A stretch of 15,326 nt of DNA from an uncultured Steroidobacter sp. (GTDB lineage: Bacteria; Pseudomonadota; Gammaproteobacteria; Steroidobacterales; Steroidobacteraceae), in the NCBI GenBank assembly GCA_946478975.1, contig CAMLEO010000166.1:1-15326 (forward strand), in the 5' to 3' direction. The notes under the pieces were generated by a model. It had not been told where the DNA came from. It did no database searches and worked only from the letters and a program-made list of their open reading frames with translations. Each line of letters begins with the position of its first letter. Position 1 is the first letter of the stretch. Of the stretch, positions 5,844 through 14,300 are shown one piece after another. Both the position numbers and the translations under genes were made by a program.

Positions 5844-7691
5844 TCAATCCAGGCCCTTCCAGCAATGCATCTGCGCCAGCTCGATGGCGCTGCGACGGCG
5901 TGAGCGCCAGTGACGTTCGCGCTGTTCGCGTTCCCGCCGCAGCTCCGGCCAGCGTTCCAGGTACGCGGCCAACACCTTTCGATCCGGCGAATAACGCGCG
6001 AACGCATCGGCATGCGCTGCTCGTAGCGCGATCGCGCCGTTGTAACCGCCGAAGCCTTGAGTCGCACACATGGCGCCGCCATCGGGGTTGCCGGTGACCG
6101 GTTGGGACTGCAACGTGAACGACTCGGCCGCGGGGCCGAGGTCCGGATCGAGGTGACGCAACGTGGGCACGCCGACGGCCGGCTTGCCCAGCAGGAACTG
6201 CAGCGCCTGGGACACGGCCTTCAACCCGGTCTCGCCCATGGTGTGCCCGTCGCCCACGGCTTTCGGCGTTCCCACCGCGACCCGGGGCAGCGCATCTTTG
6301 ATGCCCTGTCGTTCCGCTGCCGTTGCACGCGCATTCGCGGCGGTCGTGAGATCCGTCTTTGAATTGGTCCGCGTGCCGGTGGCATGAGCGACCAGATATT
6401 GGAAATCGGAAACGCGATAACCGTGACCGCGATAAGCGAGCTCCAGCGCGTGAATCAGCGCGTTCTCGCCGCCAAAGCCGACGCCTGCGAAATGCGCTTT
6501 GCCGCCAGCTTCGCCGCTTTGGCCCCAGCCGACGATGATGGATGTGATGTCGAGGAAGTTACGCAGCGCGAAGTCGAGCGTCGTGACGATTACTCCCGAG
6601 CCGCCTTCGCCGACCACCGTGCCATTCGCATCGAGGTCGAACGGTGCAAGGCTGTCTGCAACCGCGCGTTGTTCAGACGGGCCGCGGCCGGCGTTGAGCG
6701 TTTCCAACTTGGAGCGAGTCATGAGCGCGCCCGGGCCGAACGCATCGAGAATCTGCCAGTTCGGACGCGTGGCCGCGTCGGCCGCGGTCCACAACGTCAC
6801 TTGCGGACGCTGATAGCCGGGGTAGTCGAGCAGCATCTGCGGCGCGAACTCACAAAACACGATCGAGCTGGAACCACACGCGCCGACTGCATTCAACGGC
6901 GTTTGCGGTACGCGCATGTAGCCGCTGGCTGAACGCAACGAATCGAGCAGCTGCGGATTCTTCAGCGACTTGCTCAGCGAATATGACGGCGCGAGCATCG
7001 TCGACAACAATGCCGGCCCATGCGAGGACAGCGAGTTCGCCAGGCGCATCGCGAACTTGTCGCGCAGCTTGTCGTTCTCCGGCGTGATCGAGCCGGCCGC
7101 ACGCAACTGGCCGAGTGCGTCCAATCCCGGAAACGCCGTGGCACCGGCGACTCGAAATTCATAAGGGTTCGCGATCAGCTCGGACAGCGACACCGGCAGT
7201 GCCGCCAGCGCGCCCAAACCACAGTACGCAAACAACTGCGCCTGCAGCGACGGACCGAGTCTCGGGTCGTCATCGAACAACCCATACATATCTTTGAGCG
7301 CCGAATCGCGCACGTCGCGATAGGTGAGGCCGGCGAGCTGGCGCAGGCCGCCGCGATGAAAATCGTGCGGCAGGCTGGCCGCGATGTCGGTGACGACGGA
7401 GCTGCCGAGCGCAGTCAGTTCATCGATGTAACGGATGCCGAGCGACGAACGGAGCTTCGCGCCATGCTGACGCTCGATCTCGGCGAGGGTGGTCGGCTCA
7501 CCGTTGACCCAGCGCAGCTTGAGCGAACCGTCGGACTGTAGGTCAATGTCGATCAGGCCGGCGTCGAACGCCGCGTAGGCGATGAACTCGGGCGCTCCGA
7601 GCACCCGCGCACGATAGGTTTCCGTGCTGCCGACTGCCGAAATCGAGCAGGGCGTACCGATCGTGACGAGGACTTTATCGGCCGTGAGCAC
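5844..7691 (-). CDS. Stand-alone beta-ketoacyl synthase-like protein with an extended N-terminus
   Basis: This 615-residue protein is of the ketosynthase/thiolase fold, which performs decarboxylative Claisen condensation of acyl chains. The catalytic set is complete: Cys272 in VGACGSSS, His436 in VAHATGT, Lys477 and His483 in TPKAVGDGHTMGETG, and the C-terminal glycine loop GFGGYNGA (546-553). FDLDANGTVVGEGGSG (about 351-366) is also a family signature. It is much longer than FabF/FabB (about 410 residues). It has about 250 residues before the Cys motif, large spacers, and an Arg-rich tail (585-600). No acyl carrier, acyltransferase or reductase gene is near, so the pathway is unknown. The long inserts recall type I fatty acid synthase ketosynthases, which is only a guess. 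The start is GTG at 7691 with a weak GGGA upstream; no ATG lies nearby. Confidence 0.82.
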   Translation of the reverse strand: MLTADKVLVTIGTPCSISAVGSTETYRARVLGAPEFIAYAAFDAGLIDIDLQSDGSLKLRWVNGEPTTLAEIERQHGAKLRSSLGIRYIDELTALGSSVVTDIAASLPHDFHRGGLRQLAGLTYRDVRDSALKDMYGLFDDDPRLGPSLQAQLFAYCGLGALAALPVSLSELIANPYEFRVAGATAFPGLDALGQLRAAGSITPENDKLRDKFAMRLANSLSSHGPALLSTMLAPSYSLSKSLKNPQLLDSLRSASGYMRVPQTPLNAVGACGSSSIVFCEFAPQMLLDYPGYQRPQVTLWTAADAATRPNWQILDAFGPGALMTRSKLETLNAGRGPSEQRAVADSLAPFDLDANGTVVGEGGSGVIVTTLDFALRNFLDITSIIVGWGQSGEAGGKAHFAGVGFGGENALIHALELAYRGHGYRVSDFQYLVAHATGTRTNSKTDLTTAANARATAAERQGIKDALPRVAVGTPKAVGDGHTMGETGLKAVSQALQFLLGKPAVGVPTLRHLDPDLGPAAESFTLQSQPVTGNPDGGAMCATQGFGGYNGAIALRAAHADAFARYSPDRKVLAAYLERWPELRREREQRERHWRSRRRSAIELAQMHCWKGLD

Positions 7692-7795
7692 TAACGTTCC
7701 CGCGAGTAATGAGCAACAACGGAAGAATACACTCCGGCGCTGCAGGTTGCTGCAATGCGCGGCTTTCCACAGTGCCGCCGCGGGTTCCTCGGGGC

Positions 7796-7816
7796 TGTCA
7801 TGACAAAGATGTCATG
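7796..7816. repeat. TGTCATG repeat and palindrome
   Basis: TGTCATGACA (7796-7805) is a perfect 10-bp palindrome, and TGTCATG recurs at 7810-7816, 14 bp on. A further GTCAT lies at 7826-7830, where it runs into the end of fbp. The element is in the 137-bp gap between fbp and the ketosynthase gene, which are both on the minus strand. It could be an operator for the ketosynthase, since spacing near 14 bp suits a dimeric regulator only loosely. It could equally be chance. Confidence 0.4.
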
Positions 7817-7828
7817 GCAAATCCGTCA

Positions 7829-8809
7829 TCACAGGTGGGCCGCGACGTGATCCACTTCTTCACTGCTGCCGAGTATGACCGGCACACGCTGGTGAATGTC
7901 AGTCGGTTTCACGTCGAGGATGCGCTCGGCCGGGCTGCACAGGGCCTTGCCGCCGGCTTGTTCGACGATCATCGCCATGGGATTGGCTTCGTACATCAGG
8001 CGCAGCTTGCCCTTCGGCGCCTTGCGGGTCGGCGGGTACAGGAACACCCCGCCCTGCAGCAGGATGCGGTGTACATCGGCGACCATGGCGCCGGCGTAAC
8101 GGCTGGAATAGCCGCGCTCCTGCGCCCACGACAGGTATTTCTGGAAGCCTTCGGGAAAACTCAGGCGGTTGCCTTCGTTCACCGAATAACACTTGTGGGC
8201 CTTGGGAATCTGCACGCCCTGGGCGACGCGCATGAACGCGCCATAGTTCGTATCGAGCACGAACATATCGACGCCCAGCCCGATGGTCAGCACGAACACG
8301 GTCGAGGAGCCATATAACACGTAGCCCGCCGCAACCTGTTCGGCGCCGGACTGGAGCAGCGAGGCCTGCGGGTTCACCGAGCGGCGATCCTTGCGCAGGA
8401 TGCTGAAGATGGTGCCGACAGCGCCGCACACGTCGAGATTCGACGAGCCGTCCAATGGATCGAACAGCACGCAGTACTTGCGCTCGGCTGCATCGTCGGT
8501 GCGCAGGATCACCGGCTCTTCGTTTTCTTCCGAGGCGACGATGGCGACGCCTTCGCGGCCGCCCAAGGTGCGCAGCAGAATGTCGTTGGCGATCACGTCC
8601 AGCTTCTGCTGCTGCTCGCCCTGCACGTTCTGATTGCCGACCGTGCCGAGCACATCGTCGAGCCGTGCGCGGCGAACGTGAGACGCGATCATCTTCGCGG
8701 AAATCGCCAGTGCCGAGAGGATCCAGGAAAACTGGCCGCTGGCTTCGGGGTAGCGGCTCTGCTGCTGCAGGATGTGAGCTTGCAGGGTGACGATTTCGTT
8801 AGCGGGCAT
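7829..8809 (-). CDS. fbp: Class I fructose-1,6-bisphosphatase
   Basis: This 326-residue protein is the usual length for a bacterial class I enzyme. It hydrolyses fructose 1,6-bisphosphate to fructose 6-phosphate, the committed step of gluconeogenesis, in the cytoplasm. The metal site is complete: ASEENEEP (Glu94/95), FDPLDGSSNLD (Asp117, Asp120) and LMYEANPMA (Glu274). The substrate segment SSRYAGAMVADVHR (about 235-248) and the family signature GKLRLMYEANPMA are also present. The start at ATG 8809 matches the family N-terminus, but no strong ribosome site precedes it. A candidate promoter lies between it and the upstream cyclase gene, so it may be transcribed alone or with the ketosynthase 137 bp downstream. 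Nothing suggests loss of function. Confidence 0.96.
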   Translation of the reverse strand: MPANEIVTLQAHILQQQSRYPEASGQFSWILSALAISAKMIASHVRRARLDDVLGTVGNQNVQGEQQQKLDVIANDILLRTLGGREGVAIVASEENEEPVILRTDDAAERKYCVLFDPLDGSSNLDVCGAVGTIFSILRKDRRSVNPQASLLQSGAEQVAAGYVLYGSSTVFVLTIGLGVDMFVLDTNYGAFMRVAQGVQIPKAHKCYSVNEGNRLSFPEGFQKYLSWAQERGYSSRYAGAMVADVHRILLQGGVFLYPPTRKAPKGKLRLMYEANPMAMIVEQAGGKALCSPAERILDVKPTDIHQRVPVILGSSEEVDHVAAHL

Positions 8810-8852
8810 GGAGCAGTGATGTTCTCAACAGTGACGACGGCGGCAATGTAAC

Positions 8853-8881
8853 ACTATGAAAAAGTGCGACAGAGTTGATAA
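8853..8881 (-). promoter_or_regulatory. Possible promoter of fbp
   Basis: On the minus strand, TTATCA (8881-8876) and CATAGT (8858-8853) are separated by 17 nt. Each matches the sigma70 consensus at four of six positions. Transcription would start near 8846, about 37 nt before the fbp start codon. It is a weak match, supported mainly by ideal spacing and position in the 80-bp gap between genes. Confidence 0.35.
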
Positions 8882-8889
8882 CGCTGTCC

Positions 8890-10146
8890 TCAGGCCGCCT
8901 GGTTCCGTGCTCGCGAGCGGGGCACGCGAAATGCTCCCGTCGTCAGTGTCGCGTATTCGCGATCCATCACCACCGTGCGATTCCGGCCGCCTTCTTTGGC
9001 GGCGTACAGCGCTTCGTCGGCGAGCTGAATGAGTCCGTCGTGATGCCGGCCCATCTGCGGCTCGACGCATGCGGCACCGATGCTCACGCTCACATGCGGC
9101 CCGGTCGACGACGCCGGATGCGGCAGTTGTAGAGCGGCGACGTTGGTGTGCAATTCCCGGCACAGCTCTTCGACGCGGTCGCGCTTCACATCGAACAACA
9201 ACACCACGAATTCCTCGCCGCCGTAACGAGCCGCGAGGTCCAGCGGCCGCCGCGCCGACATGGCAATCGCGCCGGCGACGCGAGCGAGGCAGGCATCGCC
9301 AGCCTGGTGACCGGCGTGGTCGTTGAACGCCTTGAAATGATCCAGGTCCACCAGCAGCAGCGCGATCGGCACGCGCGTCCGAATCGCCTGGCTCCACAAG
9401 CGTTCGACCTGCACGTCGAACATGCGCCGGTTGCCGATGTTGGTGAGCGCGTCGCGATGGACCGTATCGGTCAGCAGCATGTTTCTGAACCAGTTCAGCC
9501 GCTGCGTGCGCGCGAAGCTGTAATGGAAACAATAGCCCAGCACCAGCGCGAAGCAGCTCATCGCCACGTCGAACAGGCGCTGCCCGGTATTGATGCCGGC
9601 GATCCAGCCGCTGATGCCATAGGCCGCGACCAGCGAAATGGCAATCACAGTTGCCTGGACATGCATCATGCCGAACAGCATGTACGCCGACAGCACCAGC
9701 ATCGGCATCACCGCGCTCAGCGTGTAACCCTGTCGATGCATCAGCAGATCGAAAATGATCAGGCACAGCCCCTGGATCATCGCCACCGGCGGCGCCGTGA
9801 ATGGCAGCCAGCGCGAATACACCTTGGTGTACGTGACCAGCAACATCGCCGTACACGTCGGCAGGATCACGGCGAAGCGGAGCATGTCGACCATCTTCAG
9901 CTGATCAGGGCCGAACAGCGTGTGGCGCATCTCTGCGACCGGGCCGCCGGCGAGCGCGAGGATCAGGATCACGCCCATGGCCGGCAACATGCTGTATTTG
10001 ACCCGCTCGCGCGCATGCTCGATGTGCCAGTTGCGGTACTGACTCTCCAGCGGCTCGGCAAACGTCAAAGGCGGCAGCAAGCGGCCGACGCGTTCCCGGA
10101 ACGGGCGGCGAAGAGGACTGCTGCGGAACGGAGGCTGCTTCTGCAC
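8890..10146 (-). CDS. Six-helix integral-membrane diguanylate cyclase
   Basis: This 418-residue cyclic di-GMP synthase has about 50 cytoplasmic N-terminal residues rich in Arg. About six membrane helices follow (roughly 53-70, 90-108, 119-135, 142-160, 163-185 and 190-210), then a GGDEF domain. The active site is GGEEF (309-313, in AARYGGEEF), with LVDLDHFKAFNDHAGH supplying the metal and nucleotide site. RPLD (300-303) is an RxxD inhibitory site at the standard five-residue distance. The membrane part has no large periplasmic loop, so the signal is probably sensed within the membrane or at the cytoplasmic N-terminus. The start is GTG at 10146; no good ribosome site is visible, and Met53 would remove the N-terminal region. 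Gene order suggests possible readthrough into fbp, 80 bp downstream. Confidence 0.9.
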   Translation of the reverse strand: MQKQPPFRSSPLRRPFRERVGRLLPPLTFAEPLESQYRNWHIEHARERVKYSMLPAMGVILILALAGGPVAEMRHTLFGPDQLKMVDMLRFAVILPTCTAMLLVTYTKVYSRWLPFTAPPVAMIQGLCLIIFDLLMHRQGYTLSAVMPMLVLSAYMLFGMMHVQATVIAISLVAAYGISGWIAGINTGQRLFDVAMSCFALVLGYCFHYSFARTQRLNWFRNMLLTDTVHRDALTNIGNRRMFDVQVERLWSQAIRTRVPIALLLVDLDHFKAFNDHAGHQAGDACLARVAGAIAMSARRPLDLAARYGGEEFVVLLFDVKRDRVEELCRELHTNVAALQLPHPASSTGPHVSVSIGAACVEPQMGRHHDGLIQLADEALYAAKEGGRNRTVVMDREYATLTTGAFRVPRSRARNQAA

Positions 10147-10528
10147 GGGAAGTAGCCTAACCCTGTACGAACTTTAAGGGCTCGGACGAAAATCACGTTG
10201 CGGGGAAAGCACCCTCACGATGAGTGTCCCAGATCGCTCATTCGCCGGAATTGAGTCAATGACTCGTGATCGACTTCACACTCCGGACGCCGGCGGGCGG
10301 ATTTCCGGAGGCGGATGACCTTCGCATGCCGGCTGCGCGGGCAACCATGAAGCAGTCGATCTTTGCCCGGGCGGATGTGTGATCCGGCGCTCTGTTTGAC
10401 ATCCCGCGCCCGCTTCACCGGTCCAGCGCCGCCGTTGGCCGGCGATCGCTTTGCCGCCGTCAGCGGCAGGCTCAACATGCACTCAAAGTCCTATGTAAAA
10501 TTCCTACGATGAACGAGTCGAGGTGGTC
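10147..10528. other. Intergenic region of about 380 bp without a convincing gene
   Basis: This lies between the divergent cyclase (minus) and lipoprotein (plus) genes. Open frames here are short or of skewed composition: an 87-codon minus-strand frame at 10215-10478 is Arg/Ser-rich, matches nothing I recognise and lacks a clear ribosome site. Structures visible are the 13-bp palindrome GAGTCA-A-TGACTC (10253-10265), which could be a dimer-binding site, and the stem TGCCGC/GCGGCA (10452-10468). The right end holds a candidate promoter for the lipoprotein gene. Confidence 0.5.
10472..10501 (+). promoter_or_regulatory. Possible promoter of the DUF2807 lipoprotein gene
   Basis: TCAACA (10472-10477) and TAAAAT (10496-10501) are 18 nt apart. 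The -10 element matches consensus at five of six positions and the -35 at four. Transcription would begin near 10508, about 20 nt before the start codon at 10529. The local AT-rich patch stands out in GC-rich DNA. Confidence 0.4.
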
Positions 10529-11317
10529 ATGAGCGTTCGACCGGTGATGGCTGCGATCGTCGGCGCCGCGCTGCTGCTGAGTGGCTGCGGCTATCACGGC
10601 GACAACGGCCCGACGATCAGCGAGACGCTCAAGCTCGAAGCGTTCGATTCCATCGACATCGACGGCGCCGCCCGGCTGGAAATCACGATCGGCTCACCGG
10701 CTTCGGTGGTCATTCGCGGCAGCGAGAAGTCGGTCCGCCGCGTCGAAACCCACGTCCGCGAGGACACGCTCCACATCAAGTCGCGTGCGAAGGAATGGAT
10801 CATTCGCAATGACAATGCGCGGCTGACGTTTCAGATCACCATGCCCAAGCTCGAAACGCTTCGGCTCCAAGGCGGCAACGATGTGAATGTCGTGGGTTTC
10901 GCCGGCGGCGAGACCGAGATCCGAGCCTCGGGCGCGTTGAATATGAACGCCGATGGGCACCTGGAAAAACTCACGGTGCGCATGTCGGGCGCGGGCCACG
11001 CCGATTTGAGTCGCTTGGTCGCCGATGCCGCGACGGTCACCGTCGACGGCGTCGGCAGCGTGATCGTGAATCCCCGCGAGTCGCTCGACGCTACGATGAA
11101 TGGCGTCGGCGCCATCTTCTACACCGGCAGCCCGAGTCACGTGAACACGCGCATGAACGGGCTGGGCACCATCGGCCAGCGCGCCGACTCTGCGCCGGCG
11201 CACGATCAACCAAAGAAACCGGTGGACCCCGAGCAATTGCAGCCCGAGCGCGAGACGCCCGGCAAGAAGCCTCCCGAAGAGGTCGACTACAAGAAGGACC
11301 AGACCGAAGTGATCTAA
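10529..11317 (+). CDS. DUF2807 (GIN-domain) lipoprotein
   Basis: This 262-residue predicted lipoprotein has a signal sequence of 19 residues ending LLLSG before lipidated Cys20, so it is anchored to a membrane from the periplasmic side. Residues about 35-215 form the repetitive right-handed beta structure of the DUF2807/putative auto-transporter adhesin head family. It opens with FDSIDIDGAARLEITIG and shows recurring turns such as LRLQGGNDVNV, VRMSGAGHADLS and VDGVGSVIV. The last 45 residues are a disordered-looking Pro/Glu/Lys/Asp-rich tail, unusual for the family and possibly a cell-wall or protein contact. Function in the family is not established; surface or envelope roles are assumed. 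GAGG (10520-10523) five bases before ATG 10529 favours this start over GTG 10523. The gene converges on lhr with a 7-bp gap and no visible terminator. Confidence 0.85.
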   Translation: MSVRPVMAAIVGAALLLSGCGYHGDNGPTISETLKLEAFDSIDIDGAARLEITIGSPASVVIRGSEKSVRRVETHVREDTLHIKSRAKEWIIRNDNARLTFQITMPKLETLRLQGGNDVNVVGFAGGETEIRASGALNMNADGHLEKLTVRMSGAGHADLSRLVADAATVTVDGVGSVIVNPRESLDATMNGVGAIFYTGSPSHVNTRMNGLGTIGQRADSAPAHDQPKKPVDPEQLQPERETPGKKPPEEVDYKKDQTEVI

Positions 11318-11324
11318 TCGCGCC

Positions 11325-14300
11325 TCAGGCCAGATCCGCCAGCGGCGCCGGCACTTGGCGTCTCAGCAGCGCGCCACGCGCTTGCCACTGATCCGCCGGC
11401 TCCATCTCTTCCAGGAACTTCACGTCGCCGCCGACGTAAACCGCGACCGGCACACCGTCCCGATACAACATTCGGTTGCCTGTCAGCGCCGGCAAGCGCC
11501 CGCCGGGCGTGAGAATGCCGATCAAGTTCAACGGATCGGCCGCTGACAGCGACACCAGCTGCGAATCGTTCTCCCTGCGCCGCGCCTCGCGCAGCGACCC
11601 AATCGCTTCCGGCAGCGCGAACTGCTCCCCCGAGAACCCAGCAACAAAGCGACCGCCTCGAATCTCACCACGCGCTTCGAGCCGACGCAGGCACATCAGC
11701 AAATCGCGCCAGGGCGGCAGCCAGTCCGCCTCCCGCTCCAGCAACTTCCAAAACACCACGCCCCAGCGTTTCAACAACGTGCGACACACATGCTCGATCG
11801 CTTCATCGTTGCGCGACGTAGAAGGCGCGGTGCGCTTCACCAAAGCCCAGCGCCCGGCGTCCTGCATGCCGAAGATGGCAATGCGCCGCTGACGGCGACG
11901 ATCTCGCGCGCTGGAGCGCCGACGATCCGCCGGCATCAGAAGCGCCCGCAAGCCACCGAAGCTGTCCGAATTCACCAGCCCGAGCGCAACGAGCTCGCCG
12001 AGCGCCTCCTCGACCTGCACCGGCAACAGCCCAACGTGATCGACGATTTCGTCATAGAACGACGCGCCGTTCGCCTCAATATATTCCGCCACTCGCCGCG
12101 CCTTATCGGTGAGCTGCGAGCGCTCGACATCGCCAACGAACGGCGACCAATGTTTCACATTCCGTCTCGGCAGCAGCGCAATCGGCGTCGAGCGCACCGG
12201 AGCGGCGCCGCGTTCGGTGTCGCCGGTGCGGGTGGATAGTCCGGAAAAAGTCGCGCCTTTTTCCGGACGTGTCGAAAGGGCCTTGGCCGCTTTCGACCGA
12301 GAAAACAGCCGACTCCAAACGATTCGGCCCGCCAAACATTGCTCATCCAACCACGCCGGTTCGTACTCGGCGATGCGCGCCGGCAATATCTCTGTTTCCC
12401 AGGCACCCGCAGGCGCATCGAAACCTTCCAGCTGCGCCAGCACAGCGGGAACAGCGTCCGGCCCTTGCATGCGATTGGTGGTCGTCACCCGCTGCCAATC
12501 GAACAGGAAGCGCAGGAAGTCGCGTGCCTGCACCGGCTCGATCTCCGCACGCAAGCGCTTGACCGTGTAACGATGAATGCGAGCGAGCAGGCGTCGATCG
12601 CACCACTGAGTGATAGTCGAACCCACGCTGGAATCAAAGTTGCCGCGCATCGCCGTGCCTTCCGCTTCGAGCGCGAGAAGTGCGCCATCGACATCTTCCG
12701 TCGTCACGCCGAACGACGCGGCGAGATCTCGTGCAGTAGTCGGCCCGAGACCTTCCATGCGGCCACGAACGATTTCACGAACTGCTTCGTCACGTTCGCG
12801 CGTGACTGCGTAAACCGCAGGCACGACAATCGGCGGCTCGAACTGCGCATTTAGAAACAACGCCTGGAAATAGGGCACGCGTTCGGTCGCGACGAAGATG
12901 CTGGAGGTGCCGACCATCAGCTTGGTCACGCGCTGCTGCACGATCAGGTCATGACACAACTTCGGCCACAGCTCGCCGCGTTCGACTTCTTCGCTGGTCA
13001 TGAACGTCAGCCACAGCAGCGCCTCGTGCAACTGATCGGCGCTGCTCGCGTCAGGCCACGCTTCTTCTCGCACTCGCGAGATGGCAGCCGGATCCAGCTT
13101 GCCAATGTCGGCGGCAGATTGCGGATCCATCCAGCGTCGGCTCATCACCGCCTGCGTGCGGCGCTCCTCCAACGGCGCGTCGTCGAGATACGCATAGGGA
13201 CGAGCGTTCAAAACTTCCAATGCCAGCGGCGACGGCTCGGTGAGATCTCGCGCTTCGACTTTGATCTGCTCGCCTGTCAGCGCCAGCAGCATGCGTTCAA
13301 AGCCCTGGAAGTCCATCGCATCTTCCAGGCAATCACGCACGGTTTGTTGTACGAGCGGATGCTCGGGGACCACGATGTCACCGACCAGGTTTTCTCCGCA
13401 CGCGACTTGATCCGGGAACACGGATGCGAGCAGATCCTCCGCGTTCATGCGAGCAATCTGCGGCGGCACTTTCTTGCCTCCACGGAATCTCGGCAATGCC
13501 AGCGCGATCGATGCGCCCCAGCGCCAACGCGTGTTGAACATCGGCGCGTCGAGCATCGCCTGAATCAAAATCTCGCGCGCGGTGTTCGGATGCAGATACT
13601 TCGCGACATCGATCAGTTCGAAGCTGTGCGACCCGGTGAGCGACAGAATGATCGTGTCTTCAGTCGCCGCCGCCTGCAGCTCGAAGTTGAAACTGCGGCA
13701 GAATCGCTTGCGCAACGCCAGGCCCCACGCGCGATTGATGCGGCTGCCGAACGGCGAATGAATCACCAGCTGCATGCCGCCGCTTTCGTCGAAGAAACGT
13801 TCAAAGATGATTCTCTTCTGCGTCGGCAGTGCGCCCAAGGCTGCTTGTGCCGCCGCCAGATAAGCCACGAGTTGAGTCGCGGCCGCCTCGCTGAGGCCAA
13901 TCTCCTCCGCTAACCACCGAAGCGCGGCGGACGATCTGATGTCACCGTTGTGAGAATGCTCGTCAAAGCGACTTTGAATCTCTTCGCGCAGCCGGGAAAC
14001 AGAAACAGAGAGCTCGTCGGTGCGGCCCGGCGCTTCGCCGAGCCAGAACGGAATCGTCGGCGCTTCGCCTTTCGCGTCCTGCACTCGCACGGTGTTGCGC
14101 TCGACGCGCAGGATTCGATACGACGCGTTGCCGAGCTGGAAGATATCGCCGGCGAGGCTTTCGACGGCGAAGTCCTCGTTGAGCGTGCCGATCATGAATC
14201 CTTCCGGCTCCAGCATGACTTGATAATCCGCCGTGTCCGGGATCGCGCCGCCCGACGTGATCGCGGTGAGCCGTGCGCCTTTGCGACCTTTAATCGTGCG

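Noticed and set aside
9148..10155. A 335-codon plus-strand open frame opposite the second cyclase
   Set aside because: The His/Gln/Arg-rich, low-complexity translation lies entirely antisense to a gene with intact GGDEF motifs.
10215..10478. An 87-codon minus-strand frame in the large intergenic gap
   Set aside because: It has no clear ribosome site, no family resemblance and an Arg/Ser-biased composition; not supportable as a gene.
5333..11317. A single dedicated biosynthetic or defence cluster spanning the exported protein, ketosynthase, fbp, cyclase and lipoprotein
   Set aside because: Strands differ, gaps are large, and the functions share no pathway. No carrier protein, nuclease, toxin or transporter partner is present.
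12239..12268. The perfect hairpin in lhr as an intrinsic terminator
   Set aside because: The T and A tracts are inside the stem arms, the site is mid-gene, and no T run follows on either strand.
12951..13913. A 320-codon plus-strand open frame inside lhr
   Set aside because: It is antisense to conserved Lhr sequence, with Arg/Gln-rich composition and no recognisable motif.
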